Shown here in pieces: positions 39,946 through 48,169 of a stretch of 64,000 bases of DNA. Below the pieces are notes generated by a model that saw only the letters and a list, made by a program, of their open reading frames with translations, was not told the origin of the DNA and searched no databases. Position 1 is the first letter of the stretch; each line of letters starts with the position of its first letter. Location of the stretch: positions 62,001 through 126,000 of the forward strand of contig JAWLHU010000001.1 of NCBI GenBank assembly GCA_041690255.1, written 5' to 3'. Source of the DNA: JAWLHU01 sp041690255 (GTDB lineage: Bacteria > Bacillota > Sulfobacillia > Symbiobacteriales > Symbiobacteriaceae). The translations under genes were made by a program, and so were the position numbers.

Positions 39946-40569
39946 ATGCCGAAAGTGGCCGTTTATAACAAGGAAGGCGCCACCGTCGGGGAGATCACCC
40001 TTTCGGACGCCGTGTTCGGGGCCGAGGTGAATCCTGGTCTCCTGCACGAAGTTGTGCAGATGTACCTCGCCAACCAGCGTCAGGGTACCTCCGACACGAA
40101 GACCCGCGCCGAAATCTCCGGTGGCGGCAGGAAGCCCTGGCGTCAGAAGGGCACCGGCCGTGCCCGTCAGGGTACCACCCGGGCCCCGCACTGGCGTCAT
40201 GGTGGTGTGGCCTTTGGTCCGCATCCCCGTTCCCATGGCTGGACGATGCCCAAGAAGGCTCGCCGGGCCGCTCTCCGCCAGGCTCTCAGCTCCAAGCTCG
40301 CCCACGGTGAGCTGGTTGTCGTCGAGTCCTTCGACCTCGAGGCGCCGAAGACCAAGGAAGTCGTTGCTCTGCTGAAGGCGCTCGGCGCCCAGAACAAGGG
40401 TTACCTGGTCACCGCCGTCGAGTCGGCCAACGTCTACAAGTCCGCTCGCAACATCCCTGGTGTTCGTGCCAACGCCGCCCGGAACCTGAACGTCTATGAG
40501 GTTCTCTCCGCCGGTAAGCTGGTCCTAACCAAGGACGCCATCGCTCAGGTTGAGGAGGTGCTTGGTTAA
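39946..40569 (+). CDS. rplD: 50S ribosomal protein L4
   Basis: 207 aa, ATG at 39946 after AAAGGAGGAG. The central loop KPWRQKGTGRARQGT lines the exit tunnel, a macrolide-resistance hot spot that here looks wild type. In proteobacteria L4 autoregulates the S10 operon. Its stop TAA shares one base with the rplW ATG. Confidence 0.97.
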   Translation: MPKVAVYNKEGATVGEITLSDAVFGAEVNPGLLHEVVQMYLANQRQGTSDTKTRAEISGGGRKPWRQKGTGRARQGTTRAPHWRHGGVAFGPHPRSHGWTMPKKARRAALRQALSSKLAHGELVVVESFDLEAPKTKEVVALLKALGAQNKGYLVTAVESANVYKSARNIPGVRANAARNLNVYEVLSAGKLVLTKDAIAQVEEVLG

Positions 40570-40853
40570 TGGACGCTCGTGACATTATCCTCAAGCCCCT
40601 CATCTCCGAGAAGGCCGTGGCCGCGATGGGCGAGGGCAAGTATGCGTTCAAGGTTCGCCTGGACGCGAACAAGACCCAGATTGCGGACGCGATCGAAGAG
40701 ATCTTCGGCGTGACCGTTCTCGGTGTCAGCACCATGCGGCAGCACGGCAAGGTGCGCCGCCAGGGCAAGTTCATTGGCCGTCGTTCCGACTGGAAGAAGG
40801 CCATCGTCCAGCTTAAGGAAGGCGACAGCATTAAGGTCTTCGAGGGCCTGTAA
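40569..40853 (+). CDS. rplW: 50S ribosomal protein L23
   Basis: 94 aa, ATG at 40569 overlapping the rplD stop by one base, with GAGGAGG inside the L4 tail. MDARDIILKPLISEKA is typical. It lies at the tunnel exit and docks trigger factor and SRP. Confidence 0.97.
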   Translation: MDARDIILKPLISEKAVAAMGEGKYAFKVRLDANKTQIADAIEEIFGVTVLGVSTMRQHGKVRRQGKFIGRRSDWKKAIVQLKEGDSIKVFEGL

Positions 40854-40865
40854 GGAGGGTACACG

Positions 40866-41699
40866 ATGGGAATCCAGAGCTTTAAGCCCACTTCCCCGGG
40901 TATCCGCCAGATGACGAGGCACACCTTCGAGGAGATCACCAAGGCTCAGCCGGAGAAGTCCCTGCTGGAGCGCCTTACCAAGAAGGCTGGTCGCAACGTC
41001 TATGGTCGTGTTACCGTCCGGCATCAGGGCGGCGGCCACAAGCGGATGTACCGGGTTATCGATTTCAAGCGTAACGAGTTCGATGGCATTCCGGCGAAGG
41101 TCGTTGCCGTCGAGTATGATCCGAACCGGACCTGCCGGATCGCCCTGCTCCAGTACACCAACGGCGCCAAGCGGTACATCCTGCAGCCTGTTGGTATCTC
41201 GGTCGGCGACACCGTTATCAGCGGCCCTCAGGCTGACATCAAGCCGGGCAACGCCCTGCCGCTGGAGAACATCCCGGTCGGTACCGTGGTCCACAACATC
41301 GAGCTGAAGCCGGGCCACGGCGGCCAGATGGTCCGCTCCGCCGGCGCCTCTGCTCAGATCATGGCCAAGGAAGGCGGCTTCGCCCTTCTGCGTCTCCCCT
41401 CTGGTGAGCAGCGGAAGGTCCACCTGACCTGCCGGGCCACCGTCGGCCAGGTTGGTAACCTCGAGCACGAGAACATCGTGATCGGCAAGGCCGGCCGCAA
41501 GCGCCACATGGGTATCCGTCCGACCGTCCGCGGCTCGGTCATGAACCCGGTCGACCACCCGCATGGCGGTGGTGAGGGCCGGTCCCCGATCGGCCGTCCG
41601 GGCCCGGTTACCCCGTGGGGCAAGCCGACCCTGGGCTACAAGACCCGGAAGCCCAAGAAGAAGTCTAACCGGCTGATCGTGAGCCGCCGGAAGAAGTAA
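40866..41699 (+). CDS. rplB: 50S ribosomal protein L2
   Basis: 277 aa, ATG at 40866 after AAGGAGGG. It contains the highly conserved MNPVDHPHGGGEGRSPIG segment with the His near the peptidyl transferase centre. It bridges the subunits. Confidence 0.98.
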   Translation: MGIQSFKPTSPGIRQMTRHTFEEITKAQPEKSLLERLTKKAGRNVYGRVTVRHQGGGHKRMYRVIDFKRNEFDGIPAKVVAVEYDPNRTCRIALLQYTNGAKRYILQPVGISVGDTVISGPQADIKPGNALPLENIPVGTVVHNIELKPGHGGQMVRSAGASAQIMAKEGGFALLRLPSGEQRKVHLTCRATVGQVGNLEHENIVIGKAGRKRHMGIRPTVRGSVMNPVDHPHGGGEGRSPIGRPGPVTPWGKPTLGYKTRKPKKKSNRLIVSRRKK

Positions 41700-41717
41700 G
41701 GAAGGGGTGTAGGAAGA

Positions 41718-41999
41718 ATGGGTCGTTCCCTCAAGAAGGGGCCGTATATCGATGCCTCTGTTGAGAAGAAGATCCTCGCCATGGAAGCCAAAGGCGAGAA
41801 GAAGGTCTTCAAGACCTGGGCTCGTGACTGCACCATCTTCCCCGAGATGGTTGGCCACACGGTCGCGGTCCACAATGGCAAGACGCATGTCCCGGTGTAC
41901 GTCACCGAGGAGATGGTCGGCCACAAGCTGGGTGAGTTCGCTCCGACCCGGACCTTCAAGGGTCACGGCGGCGACGAGAAGTCCAGCCGCGTTCGGTAA
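41718..41999 (+). CDS. rpsS: 30S ribosomal protein S19
   Basis: 93 aa, ATG at 41718, with AAGGAAGGGG upstream. MGRSLKKGPYIDASVEKKI is diagnostic. It lies in the 30S head beside S13 and bridges to the 50S. Confidence 0.97.
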   Translation: MGRSLKKGPYIDASVEKKILAMEAKGEKKVFKTWARDCTIFPEMVGHTVAVHNGKTHVPVYVTEEMVGHKLGEFAPTRTFKGHGGDEKSSRVR

Positions 42000-42039
42000 G
42001 AACAACCCTTGAAAGTCTGAGTGAAGGAGGTAAACGCAC

Positions 42040-42381
42040 GTGGAAGTCAAGGCTAGCGCCCGCTATATCCGCATCTCTCCGCGGAAGGTTCGTGTCGTGA
42101 TCGACCTGGTCCGCGGTAAGAGCGTGTCTGAGGCGCTGACGCTCCTCAAGTTCATCCCGAAGCGTGCCAGCGAGCCGATCGCCAAGGTGATCGCCAGCGC
42201 CGCTGCGAACGCCGAGCATAACTTCAACCTGAACAAGGATAACCTTGTCGTCTCCCAGGCGTTTGTGGATCAGGGTCCGACCCTGAAGCGGTTCCATCCG
42301 CGGCAGCGTGGGCAGGCGTTCCCGATCCTGAAGCGCACCTCCCACATCACCGTGACGGTGAAGGAAAAGGAGGCTAAGTAA
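42040..42381 (+). CDS. rplV: 50S ribosomal protein L22
   Basis: 113 aa from the GTG at 42040 after GAAGGAGG. It has a globular domain plus the tunnel beta-hairpin (VDQGPTLKRFHPRQRGQA). It ends 2 nt before rpsC. Confidence 0.97.
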   Translation: MEVKASARYIRISPRKVRVVIDLVRGKSVSEALTLLKFIPKRASEPIAKVIASAAANAEHNFNLNKDNLVVSQAFVDQGPTLKRFHPRQRGQAFPILKRTSHITVTVKEKEAK

Positions 42382-42383
42382 CA

Positions 42384-43259
42384 GTGGGTCAGAAAGTACA
42401 CCCGAAGGGCCTCCGCATCGGTATCGTGAAGGACTGGGATACCCGCTGGTACGCGGATAAGCGGAACTTCAGCGACCTGCTCGTGGAGGACGTTAAGATC
42501 CGGAAGTTTGTGAAGAAGACGCTGTTCAACAGCGGCATCTCCCGCATTGAGATCGACCGGGCTGCCAACCGGCTGAAGGTCACCGTGCACACCGCCAAGC
42601 CGGGCATGGTGATCGGCAAGCAGGGCCAGGGCATCACCGACCTGCAGAACCAGCTGGCTGCTATGACCAGCAAGACCGTCTCTCTCGACGTGAAGGAGAT
42701 CCGGGTTGCCGAGCTCGACGCCCAGCTCGTCGCTGAGTCGATCGCCCAGCAGCTCGAGAAGCGTATCGCCTTCCGCCGTGCTATGAAGCAGTCGGTCCAG
42801 AAGGCCATGCGCATGGGCGCCAAGGGCATCCGTTTGGTGATCAGCGGCCGTATTGGTGGCGCTGAGATCGCTCGTAAGGAGCGGACTTGGGAGGGCACTG
42901 TGCCCCTGCACACCCTCCGGGCCAACATCGACTACGGCTTCGCTGAGGCCAACACCACCTTCGGCAAGATCGGCGTCAAGTGCTGGCTCTACGCCGGCGA
43001 GGGCGCTGCTCCGATGCCGGGTGAGCGCCGTGAGCGTGGCGATCGCAACGATCGTGGCGACCGTCGCGATCGTGGCGGCCGTCGTGGCGGTCCCGGTGCC
43101 GGTGGCCGTGGTGGCGAGAACCGCGGTGATCGCGGTGGCCGGCCCATGGGCGGTGGCGGGGCTCCCCGCCAGAGCCGGGAAGATCGTGCCGCTGCCGATC
43201 GCGCTGCGATCGCTGCCGGCCCGAAGCCGGTCAATCGTCCGGAAGGGGGGCGTAGCTAG
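42384..43259 (+). CDS. rpsC: 30S ribosomal protein S3 with RGG/DR-rich C-terminal extension
   Basis: 291 aa from the GTG at 42384. Residues 1-207 are a normal S3: a KH domain with GKQGQGI and a C-terminal domain ending KIGVKCWLYAGE. Residues 208-291 form an added low-complexity tail: ERRERGDRNDRGDRRDRGGR, Gly-rich RGG repeats, then an Ala/Arg segment. Typical S3 is about 210-235 aa. S3 lies at the mRNA entry channel with helicase function, so a disordered Arg-rich tail there could contact mRNA (inference). Confidence 0.96.
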   Translation: MGQKVHPKGLRIGIVKDWDTRWYADKRNFSDLLVEDVKIRKFVKKTLFNSGISRIEIDRAANRLKVTVHTAKPGMVIGKQGQGITDLQNQLAAMTSKTVSLDVKEIRVAELDAQLVAESIAQQLEKRIAFRRAMKQSVQKAMRMGAKGIRLVISGRIGGAEIARKERTWEGTVPLHTLRANIDYGFAEANTTFGKIGVKCWLYAGEGAAPMPGERRERGDRNDRGDRRDRGGRRGGPGAGGRGGENRGDRGGRPMGGGGAPRQSREDRAAADRAAIAAGPKPVNRPEGGRS

Positions 43260-43723
43260 TGCTTGCTCCGAAGCGCGTAAAGTGGCGTCGCCAGCATAAG
43301 GCGGTTGTGAAGCTGAACCGTGGTACCTCCAAGGCCGGCAACGAGGTCGCCTTCGGCGAGTACGGCCTGCAGGCGCAGGAAGCTGCGTTCATCACCGACC
43401 GGCAGATCGAGGCCGCTCGTATTGCGATGACCCGCTATATCAAGCGTGGTGGTAAGGTCTGGATCAAGATCTTCCCGCAGAAGCAGCTGACCCGCAAGCC
43501 GGCTGAAACCCGTATGGGTGCCGGTAAGGGTGCTCCTGAGCAGTGGGTCGCCGTCGTCAAGCCGAACCGGGTCATGTTCGAGCTGGCCGGCGTCTCGGAG
43601 GATGTCGCCAAGGAGGCGCTCCGCCTGGCCGCTCAGAAGCTGCCGATCAAGTGCAAGATCGTGAAGCGGCTGGCCCCGGTGGCCGCCGCTGCTGAGACGG
43701 GTGGTGAAGCCAATGAAGGTTAA
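43259..43723 (+). CDS. rplP: 50S ribosomal protein L16
   Basis: 154 aa; GTG at 43259 overlapping the rpsC TAG by one base, with GGAAGGGGGG upstream in the S3 tail. LAPKRVKWRRQHK and the KGAPEQWVAVVKPNRVMFEL core are typical. The C-terminus is about 10 residues longer than usual (AAAAETGGEANEG) and overlaps rpmC. It organises the A-site tRNA pocket. Confidence 0.97.
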   Translation: MLAPKRVKWRRQHKAVVKLNRGTSKAGNEVAFGEYGLQAQEAAFITDRQIEAARIAMTRYIKRGGKVWIKIFPQKQLTRKPAETRMGAGKGAPEQWVAVVKPNRVMFELAGVSEDVAKEALRLAAQKLPIKCKIVKRLAPVAAAAETGGEANEG

Positions 43724-43913
43724 GGATATCCGCGAACTGTCCACTGAGGAGATCCAGGCCCAGGTGGCCACCCTCAAGGAGGAGCTCTTTAACCTCCGGT
43801 TCCAGTTGGCGGTCAACAACCTCGACAATACGGCTCGCGTCCGCGAGGTGCGTAAGTCGATCGCCCAGTGCAAGACCATCATTCGCGAGCGCGAACTCAA
43901 GGCCAAGGCCTAG
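43713..43913 (+). CDS. rpmC: 50S ribosomal protein L29
   Basis: 66 aa from the ATG at 43713 (MKVKDIREL), inside the end of rplP (11-nt overlap), with GGGTGGTGA as a weak SD. The GTG at 43701 is a less likely start. A two-helix protein near the tunnel exit. Confidence 0.95.
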   Translation: MKVKDIRELSTEEIQAQVATLKEELFNLRFQLAVNNLDNTARVREVRKSIAQCKTIIRERELKAKA

Positions 43914-43933
43914 TCGGGGGAGGAGGTTAAAGC

Positions 43934-44200
43934 ATGACTGAAGAGCGTAACCTTCGCAAGACCCGCGTAGGCGTGGTCACGAGCGACAAGATGGACAAGA
44001 CCGTCGTCGTCAGCGTTGAGACCCTGATTGAGCATCCGCTTTACAAGAAGCGTGTCAAGCAGACCAAGAAGTTCAAGGCGCATGACGAGCAGAACCAGTG
44101 CAAGGTTGGGGATAAGGTGCGGATCATGGAGACCCGCCCGCTCTCCAAGGATAAGCGCTGGCGTGTGTTGGAGATCATCGAGTCCGCCACCGTGCGGTAA
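43934..44200 (+). CDS. rpsQ: 30S ribosomal protein S17
   Basis: 88 aa, ATG at 43934 after GGGGGAGGAGG. It has an OB-fold with VGVVTSDKMDKTVVV and VRIMETRPLSKDKRW motifs. An early 16S rRNA binder. It is followed by an unusually long 215-nt spacer before rplN. Confidence 0.97.
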   Translation: MTEERNLRKTRVGVVTSDKMDKTVVVSVETLIEHPLYKKRVKQTKKFKAHDEQNQCKVGDKVRIMETRPLSKDKRWRVLEIIESATVR

Positions 44201-44415
44201 CATTTCCCCGCAGAAGTGGGGCCTGTCGCAGGGCAGGTTAGTCAGGTCCTCGGGGTAAGGCGAAGCTTGAACGGAGCCGGCAGGTGCCTGCGATCCGCAG
44301 GCACCGAGTGGCCCAGGGCGGAGTGTAAGATCCCTACTCCGTCGCCGGCAGCCCGGCAAGCCACTAGCTTAAGATCCCGCGGAAACCGGCTAGCTAACGA
44401 GAGGAGGTATCGGCC
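44201..44415 (+). promoter_or_regulatory. Structured rpsQ-rplN intergenic RNA
   Basis: 215 nt without a supported gene. It contains CCCC-N8-GGGG (44207-44222), a perfect 10-bp triloop hairpin GGTGCCTGCG-ATC-CGCAGGCACC (44283-44305) and GCGGAGT/ACTCCG(T)CGC near 44324-44351, ending at the AGAGGAGGT SD of rplN. It has no T run. Candidate autoregulatory leader of the spc half. Confidence 0.5.
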
Positions 44416-44784
44416 GTGATCCAGGTTCAGACCCGACTTGCGGTCGCCGACAACACGGGTGCCAAGGAACTGATGTGCATTAAGGTCCTGGGCGGCTCGT
44501 GGCGGCGTTACGCCAGTATTGGTGATGTGATCGTCTGCTCGGTAAAGGAAGCCAGCCCTGGTGGCGTCGTCAAGAAGGGTGACGTGGTCAAGGCTGTCGT
44601 GGTGCGGACTCGTAAGAGCACCCGTCGTGAGGACGGCTCTTACATTCGTTTCGACGAGAACGCTGCTGTCATCCTGAAGGACGAGAAGGAGCCCAAGGGC
44701 ACCCGTATCTTCGGCCCAGTCGCTCGCGAACTGCGCGACCGGGAGTTCATGAAGATCATCTCCCTGGCTCCCGAAGTCCTGTAG
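44416..44784 (+). CDS. rplN: 50S ribosomal protein L14
   Basis: 122 aa from the GTG at 44416 after GAGAGGAGGT. VIQVQTRLAVADNTGAKELM is diagnostic. It forms intersubunit bridges and binds the silencing factor RsfS in other bacteria. Confidence 0.97.
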   Translation: MIQVQTRLAVADNTGAKELMCIKVLGGSWRRYASIGDVIVCSVKEASPGGVVKKGDVVKAVVVRTRKSTRREDGSYIRFDENAAVILKDEKEPKGTRIFGPVARELRDREFMKIISLAPEVL

Positions 44785-44802
44785 TCGGGAGGAGGTAGCA
44801 AC

Positions 44803-45069
44803 ATGGAAAAGGCTAAGGTCCATGTCCGTAAGGACGACGTGGTTGTTGTAATCACGGGTAAGGACAAGGGCAAGCAGGGCAAGGTTCAGAAGGTCCTGCC
44901 CAAGACCGGCCGCGTGGTCGTCGAGGGCGTTAACATGGTCAAGAAGCACACCAAGCCCTCCGCCAAGAACCCCAACGGTGGCATCATCGAAATGGAGGCC
45001 CCGATCCATTCTTCCAACGTGATGTCCCTGGCGAAGATTGAGGAGAAGCAGGCGAAGAAGAAGGGCTAG
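44803..45069 (+). CDS. rplX: 50S ribosomal protein L24
   Basis: 88 aa, ATG at 44803 after GGGAGGAGG. KOW motif VVVITGKDKGKQGKV near the N-terminus. It initiates 50S assembly. Somewhat short (about 100 aa is usual), missing part of the C-terminal arm. Confidence 0.96.
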   Translation: MEKAKVHVRKDDVVVVITGKDKGKQGKVQKVLPKTGRVVVEGVNMVKKHTKPSAKNPNGGIIEMEAPIHSSNVMSLAKIEEKQAKKKG

Positions 45070-45105
45070 CCCTCGGGCTGCCCCTAGAAAGGAGGCTTGT
45101 GGCAC

Positions 45106-45648
45106 TTGGCCAACCTGAAGTCGAAGTATCAGCAGGAAGTCGTTCCTGCGCTTCAGAAGCAGTTCAACTATGAAAACGTCATGATGATCCCCCGTCTGGA
45201 GAAGGTCGTCGTGAACGTTGGTCTGGGCGAAGCTGTCCAGAACGCGAAGGCGCTGGACGCCGCCGTCGGCGATATCGCTGCGATCACCGCCCAGAAGCCG
45301 GTGATCACCCGGGCGAAGAAGTCGATTGCTACCTTTAAGATCCGTGAGGGCATGCCGATTGGCTGCAAGGTGACGCTGCGCGGCGAGCGCATGTGGGACT
45401 TCCTCGAGAAGCTCATGTACGTCGCTCTGCCCCGTGTCCGTGACTTCCGGGGTGTCTCCCCGAAGGCTTTTGACGGCCGCGGCAACTACGCCCTGGGCCT
45501 CAAGGAGCAGCTGATCTTCCCCGAGATCGACTATGACAAGATCGATAAGATTCGGGGTATGGACATCATCGTTGTGACGACTGCCAAGACCGACGAAGAG
45601 GCGAAGGCGCTTCTCAAGGGTCTCGGTATGCCGTTCGCAGAACGGTAA
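45106..45648 (+). CDS. rplE: 50S ribosomal protein L5
   Basis: 180 aa from the TTG at 45106, chosen because AAAGGAGG lies 10 nt upstream and the length then matches the family; the TTG at 45097 is only 1 nt from the SD. Motifs: MIPRLEKVVVNVGLGEA and EIDYDKIDKIRGMDI. It binds 5S rRNA. Confidence 0.97.
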   Translation: MANLKSKYQQEVVPALQKQFNYENVMMIPRLEKVVVNVGLGEAVQNAKALDAAVGDIAAITAQKPVITRAKKSIATFKIREGMPIGCKVTLRGERMWDFLEKLMYVALPRVRDFRGVSPKAFDGRGNYALGLKEQLIFPEIDYDKIDKIRGMDIIVVTTAKTDEEAKALLKGLGMPFAER

Positions 45649-45660
45649 GGAGGGACGACA

Positions 45661-45846
45661 TTGGCGAAGACTTCACTGAAGATCAAGGCGGACCGGCCGC
45701 AGAAGTTCTCGGTGCGGACCTATAACCGCTGCAAGCTTTGCGGCCGTCCCCATGCTTACATGCGGAAGTTCGGCATCTGCCGTCACTGCTTCCGGAAGAT
45801 GGCCCACGAGGGCCAGATCCCTGGCGTTCGCAAGGCTAGCTGGTAG
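45661..45846 (+). CDS. rpsN: 30S ribosomal protein S14, zinc type
   Basis: 61 aa from the TTG at 45661 after TAAGGAGGG. Zinc ligands C24, C27, C40 and C43 mark the short C+ (type Z) form. It belongs in the 30S head with S3 and S10. No zinc-free paralogue is in this window. Confidence 0.97.
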   Translation: MAKTSLKIKADRPQKFSVRTYNRCKLCGRPHAYMRKFGICRHCFRKMAHEGQIPGVRKASW

Positions 45847-45855
45847 TGTAGTGAA

Positions 45856-46020
45856 TCGGGCAGGGGAGTTGGGCACTCGGGTCGCTGAGGGGTAACACCC
45901 GGAGACCCGGTGCCGTCACCCGGCGAGATGTAAAACCTCCACGCCTGGGGGCAGGTTCAGTTAGCGCTGGCCTGTTAGCCAACTCCAACCGCCCGATCCT
46001 GAAAGGAGGATAAGTGAGCC
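45856..46020 (+). promoter_or_regulatory. Multibranch RNA element before rpsH
   Basis: Long-range closing helices TCGGGC (45856-45861) with GCCCGA (45991-45996) and GGAGTTGG (45865-45872) with CCAACTCC (45979-45986) enclose shorter hairpins, including CGGGT/ACCCG. The element ends 4 nt before the AAAGGAGG SD of rpsH. This looks like a folded regulatory RNA for S8 and downstream genes. No gene is supported here. Confidence 0.6.
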
Positions 46021-46419
46021 ATGGTCGTCTCCGATCCGATTGCTGACCTCTTGACCCGTATTCGGAACGCCAACACGGCGAACCACGACCGTGTTGAGGT
46101 CCCGGGCTCCAAGATGAAGAAGGCCATCGTCCAGATCCTGAAGGATGAGGGCTTCGTCCGGGACTTCGAGTGGATGGACAACGGCCACCAGGGTGTGATC
46201 CGGGTCTATCTGAAGTACGGCCCCAACAAGGCGAAGGTCATCTCCGGCCTGCGTCGTATCTCCAAGCCTGGCCTTCGCGTCTATGCGAAGCGTGACCAGG
46301 TGCCCAAGGTTCTCGGCGGTCTGGGTGTTGCCATTCTGTCGACCTCCAAGGGTGTCATGACCGACAAGAAGGCTCGCCAGGAAGGCCTTGGCGGCGAAGT
46401 TCTCGCTTACATCTGGTAA
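46021..46419 (+). CDS. rpsH: 30S ribosomal protein S8
   Basis: 132 aa, ATG at 46021 after GAAAGGAGG. VVSDPIADLLTRIRNAN and STSKGVMTDKKAR are diagnostic. S8 binds 16S helix 21 and in E. coli is the repressor of the spc operon. Confidence 0.97.
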   Translation: MVVSDPIADLLTRIRNANTANHDRVEVPGSKMKKAIVQILKDEGFVRDFEWMDNGHQGVIRVYLKYGPNKAKVISGLRRISKPGLRVYAKRDQVPKVLGGLGVAILSTSKGVMTDKKARQEGLGGEVLAYIW

Positions 46420-46435
46420 GAAAGGAGGTGCAGCC

Positions 46436-46975
46436 GTGTCTCGTATCGGTAAGGCTCCGATTCAGCTTCCCTCCGGCGTTGAAATCAAGGTCGAGGGCAA
46501 TGTTGTCAGCGTGAAGGGCCCCAAGGGGCAGCTTTCTCGTGAGATCAGCAAGGATATGCAGATTACCATTGAGAACGGCGCCCTCCGTGTTACCCGTCCT
46601 ACAGATGAGCGGGAGCACAAGGCGCTGCATGGTCTCACTCGTAGCCTGATCAACAACATGGTAGAAGGCGTAACCAAGGGTTATACTCGGGCTCTCGAAC
46701 TGGTCGGCACCGGTTATCGTGCCGCCAAGTCGGGCCAGAAGCTCACCCTGTCGGTCGGCTTCTCCCATCCGGTGGAGTTTGAGCCCCCCAAGGGTATCGA
46801 GTTCACCGTCCCGGCCCAGAACCAGGTGGTCGTGAGCGGGATCGACAAGGAGGTTGTCGGCCAGGTGGCTGCTAACATCCGTGCGGTCCGTCCGCCCGAG
46901 CCCTACCTCGGCAAGGGCATCAAGTACGCCGGTGAGAAGATCCGGCGCAAGGAAGGCAAGACCGGTAAGAAGTAA
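46436..46975 (+). CDS. rplF: 50S ribosomal protein L6
   Basis: 179 aa from the GTG at 46436 after AAAGGAGGTG; an upstream frame overlapping rpsH is disregarded. It has two L6 repeats and the C-terminal PEPYLGKGIKYAGEKIRRKE segment. Located near the sarcin-ricin loop. Confidence 0.97.
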   Translation: MSRIGKAPIQLPSGVEIKVEGNVVSVKGPKGQLSREISKDMQITIENGALRVTRPTDEREHKALHGLTRSLINNMVEGVTKGYTRALELVGTGYRAAKSGQKLTLSVGFSHPVEFEPPKGIEFTVPAQNQVVVSGIDKEVVGQVAANIRAVRPPEPYLGKGIKYAGEKIRRKEGKTGKK

Positions 46976-46989
46976 GGGGGTGACCGAGG

Positions 46990-47361
46990 ATGATCGTCAA
47001 GCAGGATCGCGCAAAGGCGCGGAAGACCCGCCAACTGCGTGTCCGGAAGACCGTCCACGGCACGCCCGAGCGGCCGCGGCTTAATGTCTTCCGTGCGAAT
47101 CAGAACATTTATGCCCAGGTTATTGACGACACGGTCGGCAAGACCCTGGCTTCCGCCTCCACCCTCGACCCCGAGGTAAAGGGTCGGCTTGAGGGCAACG
47201 GCGGCACCATTGAGGCCGCCAAGATCGTGGGCGAAGTTGTCGCGAAGCGTGCTCAGGCTGCAGGCGTTTCGAAGGTGGTTTTCGACCGGGCCGGGTATCT
47301 CTACCATGGCCGTGTCGCCGCCCTCGCTGAGGCCGCCCGCGAAGCCGGCCTTGAGTTCTAA
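46990..47361 (+). CDS. rplR: 50S ribosomal protein L18
   Basis: 123 aa, ATG at 46990 after AGGGGGTGA. RPRLNVFRANQNIYAQVIDD and the C-terminal FDRAGYLYHGRV motifs are typical. It binds 5S rRNA with L5. Confidence 0.97.
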   Translation: MIVKQDRAKARKTRQLRVRKTVHGTPERPRLNVFRANQNIYAQVIDDTVGKTLASASTLDPEVKGRLEGNGGTIEAAKIVGEVVAKRAQAAGVSKVVFDRAGYLYHGRVAALAEAAREAGLEF

Positions 47362-47383
47362 GTCGAGGGAGGGGAATACGACA

Positions 47384-47884
47384 GTGGCTCGTATCGATAC
47401 CAGCCAGATGGATATCAAGGAGAAGATGGTTGACCTGCGGCGTGTTGCGAAGACCGTCAAGGGCGGCCGCCGGATGAGCTTCTCCGCTGTTATGGTCGTC
47501 GGTGATGGTCAGGGGCATGTCGGGGCTGGCCTCGGTAAGGCCGCCGAAATCCCTGAGGCCGTCCGTAAGGGCACCGAGGACGCCAAGAAGAACATGGTCG
47601 CCGTTCCTCTGAACGGGACCACCATCCCGCATCAGGTGATGGGTGAGTTCGGTGCCGGTAAGGTTCTGTTGAAGCCCGCTTCCGAGGGTACTGGCGTGAT
47701 CGCCGGTGGCGCTGTCCGTGCCGTGCTTGAGGCCGCTGGCATCCGTGACATCCTCACGAAGAGCCTGGGCTCCAACAACTCTGCGAACCAGGTCCTCGCG
47801 ACCATCGCGGGCCTGAAGCAGTTGAAGAGCGCCGAGGAAGTTGCGAAGCTGCGCGGCAAGCCCGTCGAGCAGATCCTCGGTTAA
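47384..47884 (+). CDS. rpsE: 30S ribosomal protein S5
   Basis: 166 aa from the GTG at 47384 after GAGGGAGGGG; frames beginning inside rplR are not used. It has the N-terminal dsRBD with KTVKGGRRMSFSAVMVVGDG and GAVRAVLEAAGIRDILTKSLGS. It lies at the mRNA entry site with S3 and S4, and influences fidelity. Confidence 0.97.
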   Translation: MARIDTSQMDIKEKMVDLRRVAKTVKGGRRMSFSAVMVVGDGQGHVGAGLGKAAEIPEAVRKGTEDAKKNMVAVPLNGTTIPHQVMGEFGAGKVLLKPASEGTGVIAGGAVRAVLEAAGIRDILTKSLGSNNSANQVLATIAGLKQLKSAEEVAKLRGKPVEQILG

Positions 47885-47899
47885 GAGGAGGGAAAAGAC

Positions 47900-48100
47900 G
47901 TGGCTGGCAAGCTGATCATTACCCTGAAGCGCGGCCTGGCCGGCAAGGATGAGCACGCCAAGGCTGTCTGCAAGGCGCTGGGCCTGCAGAAGACCAACTC
48001 CACGGCGGAGCACGCCGATACCCCTGCCATCCGTGGCATGATTGCCCGGGTGTCGCATCTGGTTGAGGTGCAGGAAGCCCAGGGTTGGCTGACGAAGTAA
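47900..48100 (+). CDS. rpmD: 50S ribosomal protein L30
   Basis: 66 aa from the GTG at 47900 after GAGGAGGG. VAGKLIITLKRGLAGKDEHA. A GGCGCCGGC/GCCGGCGCC hairpin (48108-48131) follows in the spacer before rplO. Confidence 0.95.
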   Translation: MAGKLIITLKRGLAGKDEHAKAVCKALGLQKTNSTAEHADTPAIRGMIARVSHLVEVQEAQGWLTK

Positions 48101-48169
48101 ACCGGGTGGCGCCGGCAAGGTAGCCGGCGCCTCCATTGACAGCCCAGACGAAATCGAGGTGACGAACGA

